From Eubacteriales bacterium (GTDB lineage: Bacteria; Bacillota; Clostridia; Lachnospirales; Lachnospiraceae): a DNA stretch of 42,549 nucleotides. The number at the start of each line of letters is the position of its first letter. Within the stretch, counting starts at the first letter, position 1. This document shows positions 1 through 8,755 of this stretch, piece after piece. The position numbers were made by a program, and so were the translations under genes. A model generated the notes under the pieces. That model was given only the letters and a program-made list of their open reading frames with translations, was not told the origin of the DNA and searched no databases. The stretch is from positions 1-42,549 of the forward strand of contig JAUNGJ010000023.1 in the NCBI GenBank assembly GCA_030524585.1. Direction: 5' to 3'.

Positions 1-338
1 CGCTCTTTTGCCTCTTTTGCCACATCTTCATCGGACATGAAGCACTGCACCTGTCCTCCAAGAGATGCCAGCTTTTTCTTATTGATACCAGCCTTTGCCA
101 TCTGGGTATCGGTGACGATCGCCGCTCCTCGTTTTAAGGCCTCCAACGCCCGTTCTACAGCATTTTCTGAGAATACCAGATTGTCCGCGTAATCAAAATC
201 AGCGCTGGTATGGATACAGCGCATAACAACCGGTTCCGTTCCCGGTATTAGTTTCCTGTCTCCAAGCTCCTCTCGGATGATTTCAAAGCTGCGCCTTTCG
301 ATCTCCTGCGGAAGCACTTTTTCTAATTGAATCTCCAT
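1..338 (-). CDS. cbiC: Cobalt-precorrin-8 methylmutase CbiC, N-terminal part (cut by window edge)
   Basis: This enzyme moves the C11 methyl group of cobalt-precorrin-8 to C12, giving cobyrinate. About 112 N-terminal residues of a family usually near 210 are visible; the frame runs open off the left edge. The text IERRSFEII, the VVMRCIHTSADFD segment with its conserved His, and AIVTDTQMAKAGI are typical of CbiC/CobH. The ATG at 338 follows a GGAG ribosome binding site that lies inside the end of the preceding cobU-like gene, whose stop codon is three bases upstream. It is therefore the last visible gene of the cobalamin operon. The rest of the gene is outside the window. Confidence 0.9.
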   Translation of the reverse strand, partial: MEIQLEKVLPQEIERRSFEIIREELGDRKLIPGTEPVVMRCIHTSADFDYADNLVFSENAVERALEALKRGAAIVTDTQMAKAGINKKKLASLGGQVQCFMSDEDVAKEAKE

Positions 339-341
339 ATG

Positions 342-758
342 TTATTTCTCCTTTATATGATTTCCAATTCCCATCACCACACGGACCACTTCTTCTGAGA
401 ACCCTGCAAGTGCCGTACAGACTCTTCCCACCTGTTCCCGATAGGCACGTTCAAAAGCATCCACCGGAACCAATCCGTAGCCGATCTCGTCGCTGACAAT
501 GACGATTTGGGGATTCCGCTGAATAATCTCCTCTGCAAGTTTTTCGAAAATCACCGGATGATCACCCTCCAATCCCAGACTCTCCGTCATCATGTGCCGC
601 CGGACATACTCATGAAAATCGTAAATTCCCTTACAGGTAAATATTGCTTCCAATTCACAGGTCTTACCGTCAATCCATTGCTCATCCGTCACCTCCGGAC
701 AGTTTTCTTTCGCCCAGATAAGCTGTCCCTGCCAGGCGCCGCCTATAATCATCTTCAT
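342..758 (-). CDS. Second, divergent CobU-like protein with degenerate Walker A motif
   Basis: A 138-residue CobU-family protein, shorter than the usual roughly 180. The C-terminal half keeps the CobU signature (SDEIGYGLVP, then a Gly-Arg-Val segment and a VVMGIG ending), which in CobU follows the nucleotide site. The N-terminal loop reads GGAWQGQL at residues 6-13, where CobU has GGxxSGKS, so the P-loop lysine and serine are replaced by Gln and Leu. Its ATG overlaps the stop of the upstream cobU as ATGA, so the two are translationally coupled. It may be an accessory subunit or partner of the adjacent CobU, or an enzyme with altered nucleotide use; alone it probably does not bind ATP/GTP in the standard way. 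Family assignment is firm, function uncertain. Confidence 0.75.
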   Translation of the reverse strand: MKMIIGGAWQGQLIWAKENCPEVTDEQWIDGKTCELEAIFTCKGIYDFHEYVRRHMMTESLGLEGDHPVIFEKLAEEIIQRNPQIVIVSDEIGYGLVPVDAFERAYREQVGRVCTALAGFSEEVVRVVMGIGNHIKEK

Positions 759-1345
759 CTTTTTACCTCCACAGGAATCCCATACACCACTTCTGTTACC
801 GCATCCGCCATCCGGGCCAGAGAACAGTTAATCTCCGACAGCACTCTTTTATACTCCTGCATTTCTACTGAATCTACTGTACATTCCGAGCAGACTTCAT
901 TGGTAACAATCACCACATTTCCACAGAATTCGCAGAGGCTCTTTACCCCCCAAAGAATCCTCTCTGCTGTTCGCTTCCCTGCACCATCCGGACGATATAG
1001 CTCATTGGCCACAAGGTTGGACATACACTCCAGCAGTATCACAGATTTTCTTTCATTTCTGCCATCTTTTGATTCTAAGACTGCTCCTTCTCCACTCATT
1101 TCTCCCGTCAACTGCGCTGCCTTTCCGGCAAGATCCACATAACATTCCACCGTCTTAAATCCTTTGCCAGCACGCATTTCCCGGTGTCTATGTATCTTTC
1201 GCAGCGTCTCTTCTCCAAAAGGCTCCATAGTGGCGATATAATATTTTTTCAGATTCCTGTTCCCAGCCTTACTCAACCGTACCGCTTCCGCCTCTGCATA
1301 GGCAGACTTTCCGCTTCCACTGCCTCCGGTAATTACATGCAGCAT
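755..1345 (-). CDS. cobU: Adenosylcobinamide kinase / adenosylcobinamide-phosphate guanylyltransferase CobU
   Basis: CobU phosphorylates adenosylcobinamide and then transfers GMP from GTP, giving AdoCbi-GDP for CobS. A perfect P-loop GGSGSGKS sits at residues 7-14, and the HRHR segment near residue 52 corresponds to the region carrying the guanylylated histidine in Salmonella CobU. LLECMSNLVANEL and VTNEV follow. After VTNEV the usual GMGIVP motif is absent and replaced by CSECTV, while the next gene keeps that motif but has lost the P-loop. I chose the ATG at 1345 because GGAGGAAAAGACA precedes it; an in-frame GTG lies five codons upstream. It follows cbiP by 26 bases and overlaps the next gene by four. 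Confidence 0.87.
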   Translation of the reverse strand: MLHVITGGSGSGKSAYAEAEAVRLSKAGNRNLKKYYIATMEPFGEETLRKIHRHREMRAGKGFKTVECYVDLAGKAAQLTGEMSGEGAVLESKDGRNERKSVILLECMSNLVANELYRPDGAGKRTAERILWGVKSLCEFCGNVVIVTNEVCSECTVDSVEMQEYKRVLSEINCSLARMADAVTEVVYGIPVEVKR

Positions 1346-1371
1346 TGTCTTTTCCTCCACTGTTCAGTTGA

Positions 1372-2907
1372 TTAAAAGGCATTGCCTTTTTCAATGATTT
1401 CGTAAATCATATTCATATCCAGATTCTCCCGAATAATATCTGCAAGCCGATCATACTGTGTTTCTTTATACTGCTTCCGGTCCAGAACCTGTACATGCCC
1501 GGCATCCAGCCCTTTGCTCTTCAGCACAGCCCGGATGAGCCCGCGTGTCACTTCAGCCCCATCAAATAATCCATGAATATAGCAGCCATATACATTTCCC
1601 TGCTGCACTCCATCGGGCTGCCCACAGATTTCTGACTGCTCGTTTCCATATGTCTCCCTTATTTTTAAAAGTGCTCCTTCCTGTTTTAGAAGCTCCGTGC
1701 GCCCCATATGGATCTCATAGCCTGTAAATTCTGTATCCGTAAGCTCCCTAAATATCCCTTTCACTTTCTGGAAGCGTCCCTCTACCTGAGTCCTTCTCTT
1801 CGCCGGCTCAAAAAATGTCCGGATTGGAAGAAGTCCCATTCCTCTTATCTTTTGCGGTTTCTTCGTCTCTGCTCCGGAAACATCCTCAATCGACTCTCCA
1901 AGCATCTGATAGCCGCCGCAGATTCCAATAATCGTACCTCCATTTGTCCCATGACGCAGAATCCTTCCCTCCAGACCATTCTGCCGCATCCACAGCAAAT
2001 CAGAAATGGTGCTTTTGGTTCCTGGCAGAATCACTACATCCGGCTGTCCAAACTCTGCCGCATTGGTCACATAACGAAGTCCGATTTCTTCCCTGCACTC
2101 CAATGGTGCAAAATCCGTAAAGTTGGAAATCCTTGGGAAACGGATAACCGCAATGTCAATTAGTCCCGATGTTTCTTTTTTGGCAAATCGCTCTGTCAGG
2201 CTGTCCTCATCGTCAATATCCAGATAAAAATAGGGTACCACGCCGCATACCGGAATCCGGGTATGTTCCGTCAGCATATCCAGCCCCGGCTTCAGAATAT
2301 TCCTGTCGCCGCGGAATTTATTGATAATGGTTCCCTTAATCCGCCTTCGCTCTTCTTCCTCCAAAAGCACAATGGTTCCTACAATCTGGGCAAACACGCC
2401 GCCCCGGTCTATATCCCCTGCAAGCAGTACCGGAGCATCCAGAAGTTTTGCAAGTCCCATATTTACAATATCATTTTCTTTTAGATTGATCTCCGCCGGA
2501 CTCCCTGCGCCTTCAATCACAATGACATCGTAAGACTTTGTCAAGGTCTCGTAGGCCTCCATAATCGCCGGAATATACTCGGTCTTCCTTCGATAGTATT
2601 CTGCAGCAGACATCACCCCCGTCACTTCTCCGTTTACAATCACCTGGGATCCGATATCATTGGTAGGCTTCAGCAAAATGGGATTCATAGCAGCAATCGG
2701 CTTGATCCCGGCCGCCTCCGCCTGCATCACCTGCGCTCTGCCTATCTCCAGACCTTCTTCCGTAATATAAGAATTTAGCGCCATATTTTGGGACTTAAAT
2801 GGTGCGGCCTTGATTCCATCCTGAGCAAGCACTCTGAGAATCCCTCCCGCAAGCACACTTTTTCCTGCATTCGACATAGTTCCCTGTATCATAATCGACT
2901 TCGTCAT
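1372..2907 (-). CDS. cobQ: Cobyric acid synthase CbiP/CobQ
   Basis: A glutamine-dependent amidotransferase that amidates four carboxylates of adenosylcobyrinate a,c-diamide (positions b, d, e and g). It is 511 residues, normal for the family. The N-terminal dethiobiotin-synthetase-like domain begins with GTMSNAGKS (P-loop, residues 9-17) and includes VIVIEGAGSPAEINL. The C-terminal class I glutaminase domain has the nucleophile Cys in IGICGGYQMLG near residue 330 and the catalytic His in CYIHGLFD. It lies 19 bases after cobD and just before cobU, the usual late-pathway grouping. The symbol cbiP is equally valid for the anaerobic route. Confidence 0.95.
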   Translation of the reverse strand: MTKSIMIQGTMSNAGKSVLAGGILRVLAQDGIKAAPFKSQNMALNSYITEEGLEIGRAQVMQAEAAGIKPIAAMNPILLKPTNDIGSQVIVNGEVTGVMSAAEYYRRKTEYIPAIMEAYETLTKSYDVIVIEGAGSPAEINLKENDIVNMGLAKLLDAPVLLAGDIDRGGVFAQIVGTIVLLEEEERRRIKGTIINKFRGDRNILKPGLDMLTEHTRIPVCGVVPYFYLDIDDEDSLTERFAKKETSGLIDIAVIRFPRISNFTDFAPLECREEIGLRYVTNAAEFGQPDVVILPGTKSTISDLLWMRQNGLEGRILRHGTNGGTIIGICGGYQMLGESIEDVSGAETKKPQKIRGMGLLPIRTFFEPAKRRTQVEGRFQKVKGIFRELTDTEFTGYEIHMGRTELLKQEGALLKIRETYGNEQSEICGQPDGVQQGNVYGCYIHGLFDGAEVTRGLIRAVLKSKGLDAGHVQVLDRKQYKETQYDRLADIIRENLDMNMIYEIIEKGNAF

Positions 2908-2926
2908 CTGTTACATCCCCCAACTT

Positions 2927-3985
2927 TTATCCGTTTTCTGAGCAGATCCCGTACAGTGCCCGTATCAATTCTTCATTCTCATCTTCTTTCTTTACTGCGA
3001 CCCGATAATATCCTTCGGTAAGTCCCCGGTAATTACTGCAGTCACGAATCAGAATTCCCTGCTCCTTTAACGGTTCCATAAGTTTTCTATCCGTATAAAA
3101 CAGCAGATAATTAGCAGAAGACGGATATACTCGAAAGCCAAGCTCTGTAAGCTGCTCCTGCAGCCATACGCGCTGCTTTTTCACATAATTTCGGACCATC
3201 CCTGTCCAGCCTTCCGTTTTCAGCGCTGCAATTCCTGCCTCCTGAGCAGGTATGGACACACTCCACGGCTGTCGCACCATCTTCATTCGCTCGATAAGCC
3301 TGCTGTCCGAAGATATTCCATATCCCAGGCGCAATCCTGGCATCCCGTACATTTTTGTAAAAGAACGGATGATAACCAGCGACTTTGTCTCCTCTATCTT
3401 CGGCAGCATCGTCTCCGATTCCCCGGCAAATGCAAATTCATAAAAACTCTCGTCCACCACCAGCAGGCTGCCATACCGATCACATAGCTTCAAAGCTTCC
3501 TCTAAAATATCTTTCCGGATAAGACCTCCCGTCGGATTATCCGGCGAACAGAGAAACACAAGATCCAGGCCCTGCTTGAGCTCTGCCTCTAACACTTTTA
3601 TGAATCTTTTATCTACCGTAAAATCCAGCTCCTTTGGTCTTTCATAAACCACGGTCCGACAATCAGCGCTTTTCAGTGCCTGCTCATATTCCAGAAATGC
3701 AGGCGCCAGTATTAATCCCCTCTTTGGTCTTACCGCAAAAACTAATGAAAAAATCAAATCTGCCGCCCCATTTCCGGCAATGATCCATTTCTCCGAAATT
3801 CCCAGTTTCTCTGCCAGCGCGCTCTTGAATCTCCGGCATCTGCTGTCCGGATAAGCCGACGCCTGCTTCATGGAATTCGCCGCTGCAAGACGCACATCTT
3901 CACTCATTCCAAAAGGATTGATGTTAGAAGAAAAATCCAGCCTGTATTCATTTGTATAAATATCTCCGCCGTGCTCATACCTCAT
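2927..3985 (-). CDS. cobD: L-threonine-O-3-phosphate decarboxylase CobD (PLP enzyme)
   Basis: It makes (R)-1-amino-2-propanol phosphate, the linker that CbiB attaches to cobyric acid. The 352-residue protein is a fold-type I aminotransferase-like enzyme: MRYEHGGDIY start, DFSSNINPFG, NPTGGLI, DESFYEF, and the PLP lysine K211 in RSFTKMYGMPGLRLGYG. Histidinol-phosphate aminotransferase has a similar core, but the N-terminus and the position next to cbiB favour CobD. Its ATG overlaps the cbiB stop (ATGA), so translation is coupled. The zinc-finger-bearing C-terminal extension found in some homologues is absent. Confidence 0.92.
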   Translation of the reverse strand: MRYEHGGDIYTNEYRLDFSSNINPFGMSEDVRLAAANSMKQASAYPDSRCRRFKSALAEKLGISEKWIIAGNGAADLIFSLVFAVRPKRGLILAPAFLEYEQALKSADCRTVVYERPKELDFTVDKRFIKVLEAELKQGLDLVFLCSPDNPTGGLIRKDILEEALKLCDRYGSLLVVDESFYEFAFAGESETMLPKIEETKSLVIIRSFTKMYGMPGLRLGYGISSDSRLIERMKMVRQPWSVSIPAQEAGIAALKTEGWTGMVRNYVKKQRVWLQEQLTELGFRVYPSSANYLLFYTDRKLMEPLKEQGILIRDCSNYRGLTEGYYRVAVKKEDENEELIRALYGICSENG

Positions 3986-4935
3986 AGAAACAGTCTCAAT
4001 CCTCCAAATATAATCAGCGTCAGAACTTCGGTTCCAACCATTAATTTATTCGCCCGAAGAATATCCTCCGGGCAGATCTCCCGTATGGGATCTCCAATAA
4101 ATTCCTTCTCATATAATTTTCCAAAATAATAGGCATTTCCTGCAAGCTGTACATGCAGCGCCCCGGCGCACACTGCTTCCGTCTGCGCCGCATTGGGGCT
4201 GGCATGTTTTTTTCTGTCTCTTCGGTAAATGCGATAAGCATTCCTGCCATCCATTCCCAAAACCCCGGCGCTTACAATCATCAGCCACGCCGATATTCTT
4301 GCAGGAATATAGTTTGCTGCATCATCCATCTTCGCCGCCACACGGCCAAAATACAAATATTTCTCATTCTTATATCCCACCATGGAATCCATGGTATTGA
4401 TTGCTTTATATAAAAATCCAAACACCGGTCCGCCAATCAGCATATATAGAAGCGGTGCGATAACACCGTCTGACGTATTTTCTGCCACCGTCTCAACTGC
4501 CGCTTTCGTCACACCTTCTTCCGTTAATTCGGCTGTATCCCGTCCCACAATCATGGAAACCGCCTTTCTCGCTCCGGCAAGATCATGCTCCGTCAGCCTA
4601 ACGTATACCTTTCTGCTTTCTGTACCCAGAGATCTGGCGGCCAGCAGCTGATAGCACCAGAAACATTCCAGCACAAATGCAGCTGTCGGACACACTTCTT
4701 CCAAAACCCTTAAAATTCCCCAAGGGGCACCAACTGCCAGCAGAACCACCAGAATCCACATGACTCCCCCTGCACAGATTAGTCCCTTTTTATTTTCTCC
4801 GGCATATCTGCGAAATCCCTTTTCCAATAAGGCAATGCAATTTCCAATAATTCGCACCGGATGATACAGCCACACCGGGTCTCCAAAAATCCAATCCAGT
4901 ATAACGCCGATCATACAGATAATTACTATCTTCAT
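3982..4935 (-). CDS. cbiB: Adenosylcobinamide-phosphate synthase CbiB
   Basis: An integral membrane enzyme that joins aminopropanol phosphate to adenosylcobyric acid. It is about 317 residues with several hydrophobic helices. Family marks are DWIFGDPVWLYHPVRIIG near the N-terminus, AVETVAENTSDGVIAPLLYMLIGG in the middle, and AINTMDSMVGYKNEKYLYFGRVAAKMDDAANYIPAR, given here only to locate them. I start at the ATG at 4935, where the family homology begins (MKIVIICMIG), preceded by GAGGAACG and overlapping the cobC stop as ATGA; the open frame extends 23 codons further up without homology. It sits between cobC and cobD. Confidence 0.93.
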   Translation of the reverse strand: MKIVIICMIGVILDWIFGDPVWLYHPVRIIGNCIALLEKGFRRYAGENKKGLICAGGVMWILVVLLAVGAPWGILRVLEEVCPTAAFVLECFWCYQLLAARSLGTESRKVYVRLTEHDLAGARKAVSMIVGRDTAELTEEGVTKAAVETVAENTSDGVIAPLLYMLIGGPVFGFLYKAINTMDSMVGYKNEKYLYFGRVAAKMDDAANYIPARISAWLMIVSAGVLGMDGRNAYRIYRRDRKKHASPNAAQTEAVCAGALHVQLAGNAYYFGKLYEKEFIGDPIREICPEDILRANKLMVGTEVLTLIIFGGLRLFL

Positions 4936-5543
4936 CGTTCCTCTGACTCTTTTGTCTGCCATAAGCTTCGAATATTCTGAAACATCCGTCTTCCGGCAAT
5001 CCACTCCCTCTCGTCAATTTCTGTCAAATACCCATCACCGTTTTTCACCTGCCAGTGATAAAAGGACTTATCTTTTGGCCCATAGGCAGACATGACCGCC
5101 ATGATCGTGCCGCCATGTACCACTGCTGCAGCCCGCTTACATTTTTGTTTAATCAAATATGCCATCAGCTCTTCCATGCCCTGCATGCATCTTTCCTGAA
5201 ATACCCTCCGGTCTTCGCCTCCCGGAAATGCGCCCAGACCACCGGAGTCAATCCATCTCTGATAAGCCGGTTCATTTTTCAGTTCCTCGTAAGTTCTTCT
5301 CTCATATTCTCCGAAATCAATCTCTCTAAGAAGAGGGCAGACTCTTCCCTCGACTCCCGGATAAATAATCCCCGCCGTCTGTATACACCGCTTCATAGGG
5401 CTGACGGCTAACTGATCGACCTTAGGATAGTCCGCAGCCGGGCCGGGAATCTTCGTCTCATCCAGCGGTTCATCTGTGCTGCCGATATACTGTCCTTTCC
5501 CATTTCCAGGTGTCTGAAAATGTCGAATCAACACTAGCTCCAT
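4932..5543 (-). CDS. cobC: Histidine phosphatase family protein, probable alpha-ribazole phosphatase CobC
   Basis: It probably removes the 5'-phosphate in lower-ligand or cobalamin-phosphate metabolism. About 203 residues with the phosphoglycerate-mutase-like core: the RH motif at residues 7-8 (LIRHFQTPGN; most relatives have RHG or RHA), the acid-containing segment REIDFGEYERRTYEEL, and the second catalytic His in AAVVHGGTIMA. The start at 5543 follows GGAGGTGGCTT; upstream in-frame methionines lack homology. It overlaps cobS by 10 bases and cbiB by 4. The family is broad, so the specific substrate is inferred from the cobS-cobC-cbiB context. Confidence 0.85.
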   Translation of the reverse strand: MELVLIRHFQTPGNGKGQYIGSTDEPLDETKIPGPAADYPKVDQLAVSPMKRCIQTAGIIYPGVEGRVCPLLREIDFGEYERRTYEELKNEPAYQRWIDSGGLGAFPGGEDRRVFQERCMQGMEELMAYLIKQKCKRAAAVVHGGTIMAVMSAYGPKDKSFYHWQVKNGDGYLTEIDEREWIAGRRMFQNIRSLWQTKESEER

Positions 5544-6301
5544 AAGCCACCTCCACATATCAATATTCCTGTCAGCATCAGAAGCTCCGAAAGCTCCAGA
5601 AAATATCCGGCCAAGTCCCCTGTCACTCCGCCAAACTGTTTTTTGCATATATGTTTATAATAATAAAAGGTAAGTCCTGATGCCAGAGCCATACCAGCTG
5701 CCGCTCTCCAATCAGCCACAAATGCTGCACACAGGCTAAGTACAAGGTATCCTGTCATAGTAATCCCTACGGTCCGCTTCTGTGCCCCATCCTGAAAGGT
5801 CCTTAAAAGTCCGCTGTTTCTGGCTGCCTGAAAAGTGACCACGCTGAGTCCGCTCAATGCTCTGGACACAGTATAAATAAGGCAGCTGATCCCCAGCAGT
5901 TCCGGACCCAGTTCACTCCACACAGCCACATTCCAGATTAGATAACATCCAAGTCCCAGAATGGCAAATGCACCTGCATGGGAATCTTTCAAAATCTCCA
6001 GTTTTTTCTCCTGATCGCCATAAGAAGCCAGTGCATCCATCGTATCCATGAAGCCATCCATGTGGATCCCTCCGCTGACAAACAGTGGAATCAGAGTAAA
6101 TACCACTCCCCGAAATACCGGACCGACAGACAGCTGAAACAAAATCCGGCCAATCAGATATGTAACCGCACCAATGACCACTCCTACGAAAGGAAAGAAG
6201 CACATAGCATACCGCATATTTTCTTTTTTCCATTCTACATCCGGCATCGGTATTTTCGAATACATGGATATGGCAATCGCAAAGGATTGTAAAATATTCA
6301 T
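5534..6301 (-). CDS. cobS: Adenosylcobinamide-GDP ribazoletransferase (cobalamin synthase) CobS
   Basis: The membrane enzyme that joins AdoCbi-GDP to alpha-ribazole (phosphate), completing the cobamide. The 255-residue protein has multiple transmembrane segments. The Asp-rich catalytic motif HMDGFMDTMDAL covers residues 80-91 with D82, D86 and D89, followed by LKDSHAGAFAILG. The N-terminal FAIAISMYSKIPMP segment is also standard for the family. Its ATG overlaps the cobT stop (ATGA), and it overlaps cobC at the other end, so cobT-cobS-cobC form a tightly coupled lower-ligand block. Confidence 0.95.
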   Translation of the reverse strand: MNILQSFAIAISMYSKIPMPDVEWKKENMRYAMCFFPFVGVVIGAVTYLIGRILFQLSVGPVFRGVVFTLIPLFVSGGIHMDGFMDTMDALASYGDQEKKLEILKDSHAGAFAILGLGCYLIWNVAVWSELGPELLGISCLIYTVSRALSGLSVVTFQAARNSGLLRTFQDGAQKRTVGITMTGYLVLSLCAAFVADWRAAAGMALASGLTFYYYKHICKKQFGGVTGDLAGYFLELSELLMLTGILICGGGLWS

Positions 6302-7356
6302 TCCAGCACCTCATACTGTTCCACATTAATTTCTTCAAAGGTACTCATCTGATTATAGACCCGAAGTCCCATTTCCAGTAACGGCATCACCGCAACCGCG
6401 CCGCTTCCCTCACCCAGGCACATATCACAGGTCAGAAGCGGCGACAATCCAAGTTCCTCCAGAACCATTTTTGTGGCCGGCTCTTTGGATATATGCGACG
6501 GAATCAGATAGTCCCGCACCTGCGGCACCAATCTTACTGCACAAAGCGCCGCTACGGCTGAGATAAACCCATCAATCACGACCGGGACCTGATACAGACC
6601 ACCGCCCAAATACAGACCACATAATCCAGCAATGTCGTAACCGCCTACCTTAGCCATTACATCCAGCACATCTTCTCTGCCCAGATGATATTCCTCAACT
6701 GCTCTCTTGATAACCCGGATTTTACGTTTTAACCCCTGGCTGTCAAGCCCGGCTCCCCGTCCGGTCATTTCTTCCGGCGCTTTCTCAAGCAGCACAGACG
6801 CCACCGCACTGCTGGTGGTCGTATTGCCAATCCCCATCTCACCAGTCAGCAGTATATCATATCCCTCCTGCTTTTTCTTCCGGACACTCTCTATTCCAAC
6901 CTCGATGGCCTTCCACAGCTGCTCTCCTGTCATAGCAGGCTCGTGGGCAAAATTATTTGTGCCATAGGCTATTTTATAATTTTTTTCTGTCACCGAAGGT
7001 ACATCGGAGACCATACCAATATCTATCGGAAATACATCCACACCGGCCACCTGTGCCATCAAACAGGTGCTGGTTTCATTGCGCGTGAAATTATCCGCTA
7101 CAATAGCAGTCACCTCCTGTCCGGTCTGGGTGACTCCCTCTGCCACAACACCATTATCAGCACACATAACAATCAGAGCCTTCTTCTTTAATTCATAGCA
7201 TACTATTCTTTTTATTCCGGAAATCCGGGTAATCTGTGTTTCCAGCTTTCCCAGACTAAACAGTGGTTTTCCCACACTCATCCAGCGTTTTTCCGAAAGC
7301 TTCATAATCTCTCTGTCCGCAGGCTTGATTCCAGCTCTCACTTCTTCTATCGTCAT
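6298..7356 (-). CDS. cobT: Nicotinate-nucleotide:dimethylbenzimidazole phosphoribosyltransferase CobT
   Basis: It activates the lower-ligand base by forming an alpha-riboside phosphate from nicotinate mononucleotide. The 352 residues match the family length. Diagnostic segments are VMCADNGVVAEGVTQ, TGEMGIGNTTTSSA, and LGEGSGA near residue 315, whose glutamate corresponds to the catalytic Glu317 of Salmonella CobT. It sits 6 bases after cbiA and overlaps cobS. The base actually used cannot be read from the sequence, and no bzaA-F-type 5,6-dimethylbenzimidazole genes are in the window. Confidence 0.95.
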   Translation of the reverse strand: MTIEEVRAGIKPADREIMKLSEKRWMSVGKPLFSLGKLETQITRISGIKRIVCYELKKKALIVMCADNGVVAEGVTQTGQEVTAIVADNFTRNETSTCLMAQVAGVDVFPIDIGMVSDVPSVTEKNYKIAYGTNNFAHEPAMTGEQLWKAIEVGIESVRKKKQEGYDILLTGEMGIGNTTTSSAVASVLLEKAPEEMTGRGAGLDSQGLKRKIRVIKRAVEEYHLGREDVLDVMAKVGGYDIAGLCGLYLGGGLYQVPVVIDGFISAVAALCAVRLVPQVRDYLIPSHISKEPATKMVLEELGLSPLLTCDMCLGEGSGAVAVMPLLEMGLRVYNQMSTFEEINVEQYEVLE

Positions 7357-7362
7357 GTCTCT

Positions 7363-8754
7363 TTACCTCCGCATTCTATATATCAGGCAGGCCTCTACAA
7401 AACGTCTCGCAAAATCCGGATTAGACGGATAATGCAAATGAGGATATCCTGCAAATAAGCTGCCCTTTGCATGAATACACGGCCAGCTTCTTTTTCCATC
7501 CGGCTTTACTGCCCGGCAGGCATCTCCATTGCTGCTGCTGTCCCAGTGATGGAATTCATGGCCTCGAATCTGTTCTCCCCGCTTCAGATACATCCCATCC
7601 TCGATTCCTTCCACTGTAATATAACCAAAACGAACAAGTCTTCTCTGGTTCCTGCTGGAAGATGATATCACTCCAGCCATCCTGCGGATTTTTCCATCTG
7701 CATCTTCCAGATTCTCCTGCAGATACTGGAAACCTCCACATTCTGCCAGACAGGGAAGTCCTTCCAAAATCTGTTTTCGAATCTCTGTCATAATCTCCTG
7801 ATTTGCTTCTAATTCCTTTGCATAAAGCTCTGGATATCCTCCTCCAAGAAGAAGTCCATCACATCCCTCAGGCAGGTGTCTGTCTTCCATCGGGCTAAAA
7901 AACGTCAATTCACAGCCCAGTTTTTTCAGATATTCCAGATTCTCTTTATAATAAAAACAGAATGCCCGGTCTCTTGCCACCGCAATACGTACCTTCTGCT
8001 TTTGTGTCCCATCCTCACGCCAATCCTCCAAATTCGGATTCAAGGCTTCTGCAAGTTCTGCAATTTCAGAAATCTTTTCCATGTCCACAGTCTTAGAAAC
8101 CATCTCTCCGGCATGCTTCATCTGCTGCATCAAGCCATCAATTTCCTCCGGTGTAATTAATCCCAAGTGTCTGCTTTCCAGCTGAAACACCTTATCCTCC
8201 GGCAGATATCCTAAAACAGATATATCCTTATATCCCATTTCCTTTAGTCCCTGCTCAACCATCTCCTTCATCCGCAGATATAGCGCAGGCGAAATGCGGT
8301 TCAAAAGAACCCCCTTAATATTGCTGTCCTTCTGATACTCCACCAATCCTTTTAGTACCGCAAGAGCGGAAGCTGCCATTCCTTTGCATGGCAAAACCAG
8401 AATCACAGGAATCCTCAGCGCCTTTGCAATCTCATAAGCGCTTCCCTTTACTGAGCCGAGCGTCATACCATCGTAATATCCCATAACGCCCTCCACAATC
8501 GTAATATCTGCTTCTTTTGCGTGACTGCAGAAATTCTTCTCAAGCTCCGCCTCTTCACTGAAAAACAAATCAAGATTTTCAGAGTCTACTCCAAGTACAG
8601 TTCGATGAAACATAGGGTCAATATAGTCCGGTCCACACTTACATGCTCTGACTTCTTTATGCATTTGTTGAAAACCGGCCATCAGACCACAGGCAGCAAT
8701 CGTCTTACCATTTCCACTTGCAGGCGCCGCCAGCATAATTCTTGGAATCTGCAT
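7363..8754 (-). CDS. cbiA: Cobyrinate a,c-diamide synthase CbiA
   Basis: An ATP- and glutamine-dependent amidase that amidates the a and c side chains of cobyrinate. It is 463 residues. The N-terminal ATPase domain opens with APASGNGKT (P-loop, residues 9-17), and VEGVMGYYDGM is typical. The C-terminal glutaminase domain has GLLLGGGYPELYA and the Cys nucleophile in LAECGGFQYL. Its ATG lies one base after the cbiET stop, which implies coupled translation. It acts between the methylation steps (cbiET, cbiC) and cobQ. Confidence 0.95.
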   Translation of the reverse strand: MQIPRIMLAAPASGNGKTIAACGLMAGFQQMHKEVRACKCGPDYIDPMFHRTVLGVDSENLDLFFSEEAELEKNFCSHAKEADITIVEGVMGYYDGMTLGSVKGSAYEIAKALRIPVILVLPCKGMAASALAVLKGLVEYQKDSNIKGVLLNRISPALYLRMKEMVEQGLKEMGYKDISVLGYLPEDKVFQLESRHLGLITPEEIDGLMQQMKHAGEMVSKTVDMEKISEIAELAEALNPNLEDWREDGTQKQKVRIAVARDRAFCFYYKENLEYLKKLGCELTFFSPMEDRHLPEGCDGLLLGGGYPELYAKELEANQEIMTEIRKQILEGLPCLAECGGFQYLQENLEDADGKIRRMAGVISSSSRNQRRLVRFGYITVEGIEDGMYLKRGEQIRGHEFHHWDSSSNGDACRAVKPDGKRSWPCIHAKGSLFAGYPHLHYPSNPDFARRFVEACLIYRMRR

Positions 8755-8755
8755 A

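Noticed and set aside
507-1142. A 211-codon plus-strand open frame
   Set aside because: It is a shadow of cobU and its neighbour on the opposite strand and has no homology.
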